10,995 nt of DNA from CANHCC01 sp040381555 (GCA_040381555.1 JBEIHC010000096.1:1-10995), one strand, 5' to 3'; counted from the first letter of the stretch, positions 1 through 8,068 are shown. Notes: generated by a model from the sequence alone, not told the origin. Translations and numbers: made by a program.

Positions 1-2414
1 CGATAATAGAAGGCAACACCAATTAAAGCAAGGGTAGGGGTCTTTCGAATCCATTCTCTGGGAAGTAAGTCTTGCATGATAATTCCTACTTCCTGAAAGA
101 GTTTATCGGGGGCCTGTATCATGCGAGCTGATTGATGCCAGAAAGAATTGGTTTTCATCAGTCCATAGCTGGCATTGTATTCCAACAAAAAATTGGGATG
201 CCATTTACGGGAGTGAAACAGGAGATTGTTGAAGTCATAGCGAAGATGCATTTGTACGGATTGATCGGCGACAAATTCATTATATCGCATGGTGTTAAAA
301 CTCATAGGAGAGGAGAGGGGCCAGGAAAAATCCCAGTTTCCGCGAAGTACCTGAAGTCGAGAATAGGGTAAAGCTCCTTCGGAATAATTTCCTTGCAGGG
401 CATATTGGAATTTTCCTCGAGTATGTAGATTCAGGGTATGTACAAGGGAAACACTCATGCCTGAGTAACTCAAGCCTAGTCCATCGGGCCATTCTCTGCT
501 GGCAAAAAGTCGCACCCGAAAAACCGGCAATGAAGTACCTAAGTTCATTCGGAACGGGCCATTTCGTAAAAACTTTTCCCCTGGTGCAAAACGATGCTCC
601 CAACTGCCTTCATTCAAGAAATATTTCCCCAAGCCCAGATACAGATAGTCATCCACAGGAAGTACATCGGTTTGGGAGAATGAAAGGGTTTGAGTCCAAT
701 TATTCCAAATGGGCCCTCGAAGAATCCATTTGCGGGAAGTTTGAAATTCCATAATACGCAGGCGAATATTTCTTCCGAGTAAATCTGCCGTTCTTTGATA
801 GGAACTCATGAGCAAAGAAGGGGCACCACTTTCTACGAGGTCATATTCATACCGGTACTCTGCCTGCCATAGTTTATTTCGAAATGGATGCAGTCGCGCG
901 AAGCTCCCATACTTCAGGGTTTGATCAGCCCAAGACCATCCCACCCAAGCTCCTACTGAAAATACCCGAGAAACGGTTTCATTGGTTTCTGCTCCTATGC
1001 CAAGACGCAATTTTTCTACCAGATTATACTGAACAATTCTACCTAGATCAAAATCTAAAAATCTCCAACTCAACATTCCAGAGCTTAATTTTTGTCCCTG
1101 ATAAGCCAATCGATCAAATCGTATTTTCTTGCCCAAACTATCGATAATCTGGTAGGTGTTTTTTTCCCGAGCATCGAGGGTATCGGTGCGGTACTGATTC
1201 CAAAAGGCTTCATCTTGTTTGGCAGCCTCTTGGTTGGTAAAGATAACCTCGTTGCCAAATCTCTTAGGAGCTGATTCTGCCTCTAAGCTGATATTTTTCA
1301 GATATACCCGAGCTGCCATGCGGAGTCTGAGTAATCCGGAAAGATTTTGTGCCATTGCCCCAGTGCCTACCTCAAACTCTGTCAGTAATTGAGAGGGAAA
1401 CCAGAGAGAATCCTGCTGCCGCTCAAATAATTGCTCAACTTTCCCTTCCGAAATAAGTTGATCCTGCTCCTGTACCATAAGATTGGCGCGGATATGTTGT
1501 AAGGCATATCTTCCTGTATGAATGTGCAGGATTCCCTCAAAGCCATTGAAGCTTTTTTTTCTGGGTTCAAAGGCAATAGTGAAAATGGTATCCAGGCCAT
1601 CCGACAAGGTGTCTTTCATTCTGAATGAATATTTCTCCAAGGCTTCAGGATTCAAGGGACTCATAAAACTCTGACCCAAAACCTGCACCCAATCTTTATA
1701 AAAAGAGGAGAAATCGACAATATCTGCAGGAACGAGAGGCAGAATTGCCGTTGAAAATCCGCTGGTTTTAGAGGCCAGAATTTCCTCCTTACTTTTATTG
1801 GGCTTTTTATATTCCTTGTGAGTCACACTTTCCCAAAGTAGTAAGTGCATTTTCTCTGCAAGGGAATCTATTTCATGCACAATTTCATCTTGTTCTTTTC
1901 TTTCCTTTTCTGAATTCGCTTGATCGGGAGATAGGGCAATCGGAAAAATCGCCACCTTATTGTAAGAGTCATATCTCCAAGCGGGGAGCTCTTCAAAATT
2001 GTTTTTTTTCCGATTTTGAATGGCTTGACGCATCACCCTTTCCGCAGGATTGATTTCGGGTAAAATCACAATCTCTTCGGTTCTGGTTTCTTTGGGAATT
2101 AGGTAAATGTTCAGACTATTTGTAGCATTTTGCACGGCAATCTGATATTTTTCATATCCGATAAATGAGAAGCTCAGCGTGTCGGGGAGAATGTTGACCG
2201 TTAACTGAAACCGCCCATCTAAATCTGTGTAAATACCTTTCTGGTTTGCAGCAAGCCAGATTCGGGCAAAAGAAAGGGGCTGTTTCGTTTCAGCATCATA
2301 TACTCTGCCCGATAAAATAGCAGTTTGAGTCCACCCCATAAGGGGCAGAAAGAATATGCAGACCAAAAAAAAGTCCGCCAATAGCGGACTTTTTTGTTGA
2401 TATATGAATCTCAT
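1..2414 (-). CDS. DUF5686 / carboxypeptidase-like regulatory domain outer-membrane protein (3' end beyond the window)
   Basis: Reading leftward from the ATG at 2412-2414, the frame stays open for about 804 codons to the window edge, so only a short C-terminal piece should be missing (family members are commonly a little over 800 residues). Residues 1-30 look like a signal peptide: a basic start, then a hydrophobic stretch ending near GWTQ. Residues about 31-115 resemble a CarboxypepD_reg-like beta-sandwich (SGRVYDAETKQPL, then TDLDGRF and FIGYE). From about 120 comes the DUF5686 pattern, with NPAERVMRQAIQNR and YDSYNK. The last ~350 residues alternate aromatic and polar positions as in an outer-membrane beta-barrel. 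Family knowledge places such proteins in the Bacteroidota outer membrane, with no firm biochemical role. It starts 2 bp after the OmpA/TPR lipoprotein gene and is presumably co-transcribed with it, through a terminator hairpin lying in codons 7-17. A later start at the ATG of codon 26 would delete the signal peptide and is less likely. Confidence 0.9.
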   Translation of the reverse strand, partial: MRFIYQQKSPLLADFFLVCIFFLPLMGWTQTAILSGRVYDAETKQPLSFARIWLAANQKGIYTDLDGRFQLTVNILPDTLSFSFIGYEKYQIAVQNATNSLNIYLIPKETRTEEIVILPEINPAERVMRQAIQNRKKNNFEELPAWRYDSYNKVAIFPIALSPDQANSEKERKEQDEIVHEIDSLAEKMHLLLWESVTHKEYKKPNKSKEEILASKTSGFSTAILPLVPADIVDFSSFYKDWVQVLGQSFMSPLNPEALEKYSFRMKDTLSDGLDTIFTIAFEPRKKSFNGFEGILHIHTGRYALQHIRANLMVQEQDQLISEGKVEQLFERQQDSLWFPSQLLTEFEVGTGAMAQNLSGLLRLRMAARVYLKNISLEAESAPKRFGNEVIFTNQEAAKQDEAFWNQYRTDTLDAREKNTYQIIDSLGKKIRFDRLAYQGQKLSSGMLSWRFLDFDLGRIVQYNLVEKLRLGIGAETNETVSRVFSVGAWVGWSWADQTLKYGSFARLHPFRNKLWQAEYRYEYDLVESGAPSLLMSSYQRTADLLGRNIRLRIMEFQTSRKWILRGPIWNNWTQTLSFSQTDVLPVDDYLYLGLGKYFLNEGSWEHRFAPGEKFLRNGPFRMNLGTSLPVFRVRLFASREWPDGLGLSYSGMSVSLVHTLNLHTRGKFQYALQGNYSEGALPYSRLQVLRGNWDFSWPLSSPMSFNTMRYNEFVADQSVQMHLRYDFNNLLFHSRKWHPNFLLEYNASYGLMKTNSFWHQSARMIQAPDKLFQEVGIIMQDLLPREWIRKTPTLALIGVAFYY
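2365..2395 (-). terminator. Intrinsic terminator hairpin inside the start of the DUF5686 gene
   Basis: Arms GTCCGC (2373-2378) and GCGGAC (2384-2389) enclose a 5-nt loop, and the stem extends with six A-T pairs. Leftward transcripts meet an 8-T tract right after the stem; rightward ones meet six Ts. It lies just past the stop of the OmpA/TPR gene, where a terminator is expected, but also within the first 17 codons of the next gene. It may therefore act as a partial terminator or attenuator that lowers expression of the DUF5686 gene relative to the lipoprotein. The structure is visible directly; the regulatory role is inferred. Confidence 0.8.
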
Positions 2415-2416
2415 AA

Positions 2417-4366
2417 TTATTTGTACTTACTGAATTCTGGATTGTTAGTCAACAGATTGTTGAACACAGGATTAGAAGCTACTAGACCTTTCATTTTACT
2501 GTTGTTGGTAATGGCTTTATCCAAGTTTTGCATGGTTTTTTCAGGCAATCCTCTGTAAGCATATACCAAGGCTAGATTGAAATAAGGCTCTGATAATTTT
2601 GCATCTTTTTCGATCGCGTCCATGAAGTCAGTTTCAGCTTCTGTAAAACGATTCGATTTCAATTTTGCAACTCCCCGATTGTTTAGGCCAGCTGCACTTT
2701 CATCTGATTTTAACAAGTTCTCGTACTCAGCTAAAGCACCGGTAATGAATCCGATTTTATCCATCATAACTACCCGGTTCAACGCTAAGTTTTTATCACC
2801 AGGAGTTGAGGCTGTGTATTCGTTGTACTGATCCAAAAGAGCAATTCTTTCATTTAAAGTATATGAACTGGCAATTTTGGTTTTGTAAGCAAGCGCTGTT
2901 AAGGCAAACTGATTATTGGTTTTATCCAAAGCAATAGCGGACTCAATATCTTTAATGGCATTGGTGATGTCATTATTACCGAAGTAATAGGTAGAACGCA
3001 TGGCGTAAAGATTAGGCTTCTTGTTGTTGTTGATCAACAAATTCAACACTTTTAGGCCTTTTTGCATGTCTTCGCCTGCTTTGAATTTTCCAATAGTCAT
3101 TTGCTTGAGCGCTACATTGTTTAACAACTCGGGAGCCAATACTGGACTTGCGGCAGCGTAAGTTTCAGTGTACATCATGTCAGGCTTGTACTCGAAGGAG
3201 AAGTTGACAAATGTGTGACGGCAATATTGCAATACAGAGCTAACCAAAGAATCCCAGCTCGCAAGTTTACGAAGTTTGGCTTCTTTTTCATCAGCAGAAA
3301 TGCTTTCAGTATACACGGCCATAACAGCTCCTTTGTCATCTTCTGTTAAATTGTTAGCAGACTTGGTGTAAGTTTGGAATCTCTCCCAATCTTCACCGTA
3401 CCCTTTTGCTTCAATAGCAAGACCTGTTTTACTTGCGTAGAATTTCTCTAAATCTTTCCCTACAGATTTAACGCGTCTGTCAGAAAGTTTCAAGTTGAAA
3501 TCTTCCGTGCCACCTTGAGAGGCGTATCCTTTTATATCAATCGAAGTTACTTTGTAACCCAATGAATCAAAAGTTTCAACGCGGTTGATCACTTGCTGCA
3601 TTTCTTCTTTATTGGTAACATCAGAGTTCATGGCAAAAATCATATCCATAAATCCAATGAAACCTTTGTAACGATATTTTTGATCTGGAATTTTGATGTC
3701 TGGTAACTGAATAACAGAAGAAGTTTCTGAATATTCCCAAGGTACATCATTACAGCAAGAAGGTTCAATAGGCCCTAAAGGCATTTCAACTGTATTGCAG
3801 AATACTTTTTTGACCTGACCTTTTTTGTACTTCATTACCGAAAAGGTTAGGGAAATACTTTTTCCACTCACATTACCATCAACAGGCATTTTATACAGAA
3901 AATAGGGGTTGCCATTTTGCTGTTGATAGGCCATATCAATGATGAGGGTACCTAATTTCCCTTCGTCCACTTCTTCCAATTCACGAAGATGTTCCTGAGC
4001 ACGGAATTTGCCATCCACATGAATGGCTATGCCTTTTGTCATGTATTTTCTGTAATCCAAATCTTGCAACAGTCGGAAATACAGGGTATCATTCTTAACC
4101 TCGAACTGACCTGGTTCAAGGTACATACCGGCTGAAAATTCGGTATTGTCATTCTGAGCCACTACCAGCGTTGTATTATTGGCATTTGCTTGCATCAGGG
4201 CGTTGATGTCTTCTTTGAAGGAGTCACAAGTATTGGTAATTCTTACCCCATCTACAGTTGCCTTGTTGATGACATTTTTATTACAGGCAGAAAATAATAC
4301 CAAAAGGCACACTCCTGTAAAAGAACTAAACAGCCTGAAAGGAATTGAGTAAAGGCTTTTCTTCAT
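2417..4366 (-). CDS. OmpA-family lipoprotein with C-terminal TPR repeats
   Basis: 649 residues from the ATG at 4364-4366. An upstream in-frame ATG at 4438 was rejected because it lies before the predicted promoter and precedes a clean lipoprotein signal: MKKSL, a hydrophobic run, then the lipobox LFSAC with Cys28 as the lipidation site. Residues about 30-210 are an unassigned beta-rich region with a CC pair at 204-205. Residues about 230-345 form an OmpA-like peptidoglycan-binding domain, shown by IDIKGYASQGG and NLKLSDRR; the latter keeps the Arg of the diaminopimelate-binding pair. The usual Asp of the TD motif aligns with Ser283 in the GYAS form seen in Bacteroidota. Residues about 440-630 contain TPR-like helices (for example NNRGVAKLKSNRFTEAE and YFNLALVYAYRG). 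The likely role is a periplasm-facing outer-membrane lipoprotein linking membrane and cell wall, with the TPRs binding partners. The domain set recalls PorE of the type IX secretion system, but no beta-propeller is visible and the domain order differs, so I do not assign that role. Confidence 0.88.
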   Translation of the reverse strand: MKKSLYSIPFRLFSSFTGVCLLVLFSACNKNVINKATVDGVRITNTCDSFKEDINALMQANANNTTLVVAQNDNTEFSAGMYLEPGQFEVKNDTLYFRLLQDLDYRKYMTKGIAIHVDGKFRAQEHLRELEEVDEGKLGTLIIDMAYQQQNGNPYFLYKMPVDGNVSGKSISLTFSVMKYKKGQVKKVFCNTVEMPLGPIEPSCCNDVPWEYSETSSVIQLPDIKIPDQKYRYKGFIGFMDMIFAMNSDVTNKEEMQQVINRVETFDSLGYKVTSIDIKGYASQGGTEDFNLKLSDRRVKSVGKDLEKFYASKTGLAIEAKGYGEDWERFQTYTKSANNLTEDDKGAVMAVYTESISADEKEAKLRKLASWDSLVSSVLQYCRHTFVNFSFEYKPDMMYTETYAAASPVLAPELLNNVALKQMTIGKFKAGEDMQKGLKVLNLLINNNKKPNLYAMRSTYYFGNNDITNAIKDIESAIALDKTNNQFALTALAYKTKIASSYTLNERIALLDQYNEYTASTPGDKNLALNRVVMMDKIGFITGALAEYENLLKSDESAAGLNNRGVAKLKSNRFTEAETDFMDAIEKDAKLSEPYFNLALVYAYRGLPEKTMQNLDKAITNNSKMKGLVASNPVFNNLLTNNPEFSKYK

Positions 4367-4405
4367 ATTTGTTTTTATAAAAGCTGGTTCGGTTGAACGA
4401 ATGGA

Positions 4406-4435
4406 CAAAGATAAAAAGTTTTGCTCGCTTACAAA
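4406..4435 (-). promoter_or_regulatory. Bacteroidota-type promoter for the OmpA/TPR lipoprotein gene
   Basis: Reading leftward, TATCTTTG (4413 to 4406) matches the -7 consensus TAnnTTTG. A TTTG (4435 to 4432) lies 18 bp upstream as the -33 element. Transcription would begin near 4400, giving a 5' UTR of roughly 35 nt before the ATG at 4366. This supports that start over the ATG at 4438, which is upstream of the promoter. Confidence 0.6.
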
Positions 4436-4494
4436 CACCTAAAATGAGAGGTTTGGGGATAAGTGTTCAGATTTTTGGTCATTCTCCTGTATTT

Positions 4495-4526
4495 TTTGGA
4501 AATCAGCCTATCCTCGGATACATTTG
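4495..4526 (+). promoter_or_regulatory. Bacteroidota-type promoter directly abutting the ybdL start
   Basis: TTTG (4495-4498), 20 bp, then TACATTTG (4519-4526) match the -33 and -7 elements. The -7 box ends only 3 bp before the ATG at 4530. Since initiation normally falls a few bases after this box, the transcript would begin at or within a base or two of the start codon, giving a leaderless or nearly leaderless mRNA. The motif match is visible; the start site is inferred. Confidence 0.45.
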
Positions 4527-4529
4527 GGC

Positions 4530-5678
4530 ATGATTAATCTTCCTCCCAGCCGCCTTCCCGGAATTGGAACTACCATTTTTACCGTTATGTCTGCACTGGC
4601 CGCTGAGCAAAAGGCCATTAATTTATCTCAAGGATTTCCGGATTTTGATCCCGATTCTCGCTTGATTAATGGACTGGTTCGGGCCACTCAATCTGGGAAA
4701 AATCAATATGCCCCCATGAGTGGATTGCCCCGACTCCGGCAAGGGGTAGCCGAATTGACCCAAAGGAAATATCAACGCACAGTTAATCCTGAAACAGAAG
4801 TAACCATAACCTCAGGCGCCACCGAAGCACTTTTCAATGCCATCGCTACTTTGGTACGACCTGGAGATGAGGTAATCATTCTGGACCCTGCTTATGATTC
4901 CTATGCTCCTGCCATCCTACTCAATGGGGGGATTCCGGTTTCCATTCCCCTGAAATTCCCTGAGTATTCCCTGCCATGGGAGGCAATTCATCAGGCCAGT
5001 AATTCCAACACTAGAGCGATTCTTTTAAATAGTCCCCATAATCCCACAGGCAGTGTGATTGGGGCAGATGATATTCAAAATTTAATCGATTGGACCCAGA
5101 AATATCCTGCATGGATCATCAGTGATGAAGTATATGAGCACATCATCTTTGATCAGTTGCAGCATCATTCTATCCTAAAATACCCCGAATTAGCAGACCG
5201 AGCAATGGTCATTTCTTCGTTTGGGAAAACATTTCATGTAACCGGATGGAAAACAGGATATTGTATTGCCCCTGCCGAATTGACCGCTGAATTCAGAAAG
5301 ATTCATCAGTTTAATACCTTTTGTAGCCCCACACCTTTGCAAGAAGCGCTGGCAGACGCACTGGAAGATTCCTCCATGGTGGATGGATTGAGTTCTTTTT
5401 ATCAAGCGAAACGAAATCAGTTTTTGAATTTGATGAAGGATTCCAGATTTAAATCGCTGAAGACCAGTGGTACCTATTTTCAGCTGATGGATTACTCTGA
5501 AATTTCGGATTTGTCGGATGTGGATTTTTGCAAATGGCTAACCGTAGAGCATAAAGTAGCGGCCATTCCAGTGTCGGTTTTTTATGCAAATCAGGAGGAC
5601 AATAAAATCATTCGTTTTTGCTTTGCTAAAAAAGAAGATACTTTACGGGAGGCAGCGGAAAGATTATGCAAGATTTAA
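4530..5678 (+). CDS. ybdL: Methionine/glutamine aminotransferase (YbdL-like, PLP fold type I)
   Basis: 382 residues, the usual family length, and closely similar throughout to E. coli YbdL as I recall it. The ATG at 4530 gives MINLPPSRLPGIGTTIF, matching the conserved N-terminus; a TTG two codons upstream is possible but unneeded. Visible motifs are NLSQGFPDFD (31-40), NQYAPM (58-63), SGATEA for phosphate binding (95-100), NSPHNPTG (167-174), SDEVYEH with the PLP-ring Asp199 and Tyr202, the Schiff-base Lys233 in SSFGKTFHVTGWK, and Arg362, which binds the substrate carboxylate. The family moves amino groups between methionine, glutamine or aromatic amino acids and 2-oxo acids in the cytoplasm. 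The gene overlaps the omega-amidase gene by 13 bp. The pairing suggests regeneration of methionine from 2-oxo-4-methylthiobutanoate with glutamine as donor. It is less likely to be an aspartate aminotransferase or a kynurenine-specific enzyme. Confidence 0.93.
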   Translation: MINLPPSRLPGIGTTIFTVMSALAAEQKAINLSQGFPDFDPDSRLINGLVRATQSGKNQYAPMSGLPRLRQGVAELTQRKYQRTVNPETEVTITSGATEALFNAIATLVRPGDEVIILDPAYDSYAPAILLNGGIPVSIPLKFPEYSLPWEAIHQASNSNTRAILLNSPHNPTGSVIGADDIQNLIDWTQKYPAWIISDEVYEHIIFDQLQHHSILKYPELADRAMVISSFGKTFHVTGWKTGYCIAPAELTAEFRKIHQFNTFCSPTPLQEALADALEDSSMVDGLSSFYQAKRNQFLNLMKDSRFKSLKTSGTYFQLMDYSEISDLSDVDFCKWLTVEHKVAAIPVSVFYANQEDNKIIRFCFAKKEDTLREAAERLCKI

Positions 5679-6445
5679 CCCTAGCACTTTTACAAACCGA
5701 CCTCATCTGGGAAAATTCAACGGAGGGTCTGCACTCTATTCAGGGAAAATTTGCCGAAAACTTACCGGAAGCAGATTTATTTGTTCTTCCAGAAATGTTC
5801 CCCACAGGCTTCACCATGAATCCTTCTGCCAATGCAGAAACCATGCAGGGACCTGTATTTAATTGGATGAAGGAATGGGCTTGCACCAAGCGAAAGTTTC
5901 TTTGCGGGAGTGTGATTATTCAGGAAAAGGATGCCTATTATAATCGTCTGCTGGTTTTTGGGCCAGAAGGATTATTGGGCTATTATGATAAAAAGCATCT
6001 TTTTCGAATGGCTGGAGAAGATCAGGTTTATACCCCCGGAAATGCTCGACTTATTTTACCCATATTGGACTGGAAGGTTAGTTTCTGGATTTGTTATGAT
6101 TTAAGATTTCCTGTTTGGATGCGTAACCAATATCTTGAATATGATGCCGGAATTATCGTGGCAAACTGGCCAGATAGAAGAGTTTCCCATTGGTCTGCCC
6201 TGCTAAAAGCTCGAGCCATTGAAAATCAAGCCTATTTTGCCGGAGTAAATCGCAATGGTGTGGACGGAAATGGCATAGCGTATTCTGGGAAATCCGAAAT
6301 TATTCATCCCTTGGGAACCTCTTTATCCAGTAGAGCAGATGATTCCGCCGGTTGGCTGACAGCGAGCTTGTCTCATTCTGCCTTACAGGATTATCGTGAA
6401 AAATTTGCCGCTTGGAAGGATGCTGATTCATTTACATTGAGTTAG
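5666..6445 (+). CDS. yafV: Omega-amidase, nitrilase superfamily (YafV-like)
   Basis: 259 residues, full length for the family. The carbon-nitrogen hydrolase triad is present: Glu43 in LPEMFPTGF, Lys109 in YYDKKHLFRM, and the nucleophile Cys143 in WICYDLRFPVW; Glu118 (MAGED) fits the accessory acid. Further family marks are IVANWPDRR (164-172), KARAIENQAYFAGVNR and the ending DYREKFAAWKDAD, which closely resembles E. coli YafV. The enzyme should hydrolyse the side-chain amide of 2-oxoglutaramate (and 2-oxosuccinamate) to the 2-oxo acid and ammonia. That removes the by-product of glutamine transamination by the upstream YbdL-like enzyme and pulls the reaction forward. The ATG at 5666 lies inside the end of ybdL (13-bp overlap), so translation is probably coupled and both come from the ybdL promoter. 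Other nitrilase branches such as carbamoylputrescine amidase fit less well. Confidence 0.93.
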   Translation: MQDLTLALLQTDLIWENSTEGLHSIQGKFAENLPEADLFVLPEMFPTGFTMNPSANAETMQGPVFNWMKEWACTKRKFLCGSVIIQEKDAYYNRLLVFGPEGLLGYYDKKHLFRMAGEDQVYTPGNARLILPILDWKVSFWICYDLRFPVWMRNQYLEYDAGIIVANWPDRRVSHWSALLKARAIENQAYFAGVNRNGVDGNGIAYSGKSEIIHPLGTSLSSRADDSAGWLTASLSHSALQDYREKFAAWKDADSFTLS

Positions 6446-6574
6446 ATTCTATCGAACTCTGATCAGAATCCCCCAATGGGTAGAACTTAGTTGAGCAAAG
6501 GAGAATGCGGATACTTGTCCTAAAGAAGTTGCTTAAGCCAAAAATGATTTAAGGCATTTTCCTCAATAACTCTG

Positions 6575-6582
6575 TATTTTTG
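6575..6582 (+). promoter_or_regulatory. Bacteroidota -7 promoter element for the LptF/LptG-glycosyltransferase operon
   Basis: TATTTTTG fits TAnnTTTG exactly and lies 20 bp before the TTG start at 6602. A start site near 6587 would give a leader of about 15 nt. No clear TTTG was found at the -33 position, so only the -7 element is called. The 156-bp gap after yafV, with no good T-tailed terminator, means some readthrough from the upstream operon is also possible. Confidence 0.5.
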
Positions 6583-6601
6583 CCTTTAGATACCATCTCT
6601 T

Positions 6602-8068
6602 TTGAAGAAACTGCATGCCTCCATTTTAAGATCTTTTGTCGGGCCCTTTGTGGCCTCCTTTGCAGTTTCTTTGTTTATTCTCGTGATTCAGTTTCTTTCC
6701 CGCTATCAAGATATGATTGCCGGAAAAGGATTAGGCGGAATGGTCCTATTGAAACTTTTTACTTATGCCAGTGCCCATTTGGTTATTCTCGCCCTGCCTT
6801 TGGCTATCTTAGTTTCTACCCTCATGACGATGGGGAACCTAGGTGCTAATTATGAACTGGCGGCCATAAAATCTGCCGGAATTAGTATTCATAGACTGAT
6901 TACCCCCATGTTATATGCAGTCAGCCTACTTTTTTTATTCAGCCTCTGGTTTTCTTTTTATGTGGTGCCTCTAGGAAATTTGAAGCTATTCTCTCTTATG
7001 TGGGACATTCAGCAAACTAAGCCCACTTTTGCAATAAAGGCTGGACATTTTTACAAAGGAATTGATGGATTCAGTTTACGCGTAGCGAAAAAATCCAAGG
7101 AAGGTGATGTGCTCGAAGATATCATGATTTACAATACCTCTGAAGGAAGAGGAAATGTCGAACTTATTTTAGCCGATTCTGCAGAAATGATTCTGAAAGA
7201 TAACGGCATGACCCTACAAATGAATCTTTTTAAAGGCTGTAGATACGAAGAAGCCAATCCTGCTTCTTCAACCGGAAATGTTCAGTTGCCTTTCAGCAGA
7301 TATTATTTTGATTCATTAAGGTATTTCTTCGATATGTCTGGTTTTGGCCTGAAACGAAGTGATGAGAATGCTTTTGGTACGCATCAGAAAATGTTGAACA
7401 TTCTTCAACTCAATGAATCACTCGATAGCTTGGAGTTAAACCCGGATAAGTTGAGAGATGAATTTCGGTTTACTCACTTAAAGCCATTATTGTTGATTGA
7501 TTCCGCTCTCCTGAAACCTGCGCCACCAATGTCTGATAGCGCACTCATTGCGGCAAACGACCCAAAGCTCGGTATCCTCAGTACCTTTCCCGACAAGATG
7601 CGGTATGATATTATCAGCAGAGCTCTGAATACTGCCCGATCTATAAAAAATTATACAGATTATACTGTTACCAGAATTTCAGAAGAAGAACTGCTCCAAC
7701 GGGAGTTTCGTATCGAGCTTCACTCCCGATTTATGCTGCCCATCACCTGCTTGATATTTCTGTACATTGGTGCCCCTCTGGGAGCTATCATCCGAAAAGG
7801 GGGAGTGGGAATGCCTATGGTAGTATCCGTATGTTTTTTTATTTTCTTCTGGTTCCTCATGATGCAGGGAAATAAATTAGCCAAAGAAGGAATATTAGAT
7901 CCTTGGGCTGGAATCTGGCTGCCTGTGTATGTGCTTGTACCCATTGCATTTTGGATTACTTGGAAGGCCTCCGTGGATTCGCCCATTTTTGATGCCAGTA
8001 GTTATTCCATTTGGATACAAAAAACCAAACGAAAATTCTCCTCCCGCCCAGAATCAACAGTCGCATGA
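6602..8068 (+). CDS. LptF/LptG (YjgP/YjgQ) family LPS-transport permease, TTG start
   Basis: 488 residues. Translation most likely begins at TTG 6602: an in-frame TAG at 6587-6589 excludes any upstream ATG, and the resulting KKLHASILRSFVGPF is the typical N-terminus of this family. Three N-terminal membrane segments (about 11-31, 56-78, 100-123) and three C-terminal ones (about 376-395, 400-422, 435-455) flank a large periplasmic beta-jellyroll-like region. The segment about 250-370 appears to be extra sequence relative to the ~360-residue enterobacterial proteins; longer members are common in Bacteroidota. The GAPLGAIIRKGG turn after the fourth segment is typical. LptF and LptG form the inner-membrane permease that, with the ATPase LptB, extracts LPS and feeds it to LptC and LptA. 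I cannot say which of the two paralogues this is. It overlaps the next glycosyltransferase by 4 bp (ATGA), suggesting co-expression with glycan synthesis genes. Confidence 0.9.
   Translation: MKKLHASILRSFVGPFVASFAVSLFILVIQFLSRYQDMIAGKGLGGMVLLKLFTYASAHLVILALPLAILVSTLMTMGNLGANYELAAIKSAGISIHRLITPMLYAVSLLFLFSLWFSFYVVPLGNLKLFSLMWDIQQTKPTFAIKAGHFYKGIDGFSLRVAKKSKEGDVLEDIMIYNTSEGRGNVELILADSAEMILKDNGMTLQMNLFKGCRYEEANPASSTGNVQLPFSRYYFDSLRYFFDMSGFGLKRSDENAFGTHQKMLNILQLNESLDSLELNPDKLRDEFRFTHLKPLLLIDSALLKPAPPMSDSALIAANDPKLGILSTFPDKMRYDIISRALNTARSIKNYTDYTVTRISEEELLQREFRIELHSRFMLPITCLIFLYIGAPLGAIIRKGGVGMPMVVSVCFFIFFWFLMMQGNKLAKEGILDPWAGIWLPVYVLVPIAFWITWKASVDSPIFDASSYSIWIQKTKRKFSSRPESTVA

Noticed and set aside
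1..2414. Non-coding or frameshifted region containing only small genes
   Set aside because: The leftward frame is open without interruption from 2414 to the window edge and reads as a coherent DUF5686 protein; the small frames on either strand are shadows of it.
4366..4438. Longer N-terminus for the OmpA/TPR protein from the ATG at 4438
   Set aside because: It would start upstream of the predicted promoter and bury a clean lipoprotein signal peptide.
6445..6470. Terminator after the omega-amidase gene (GATTCT ... AGAATC)
   Set aside because: The arms are short with a 14-nt loop and no T tract follows; the inner TCTGATCAGA palindrome is probably chance.
8011..8064. Longer N-terminus for the first glycosyltransferase
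   Set aside because: The extra 18 residues lie inside the permease gene, start at TTG and do not resemble the conserved MRILF start; the ATGA overlap is the normal operon arrangement.
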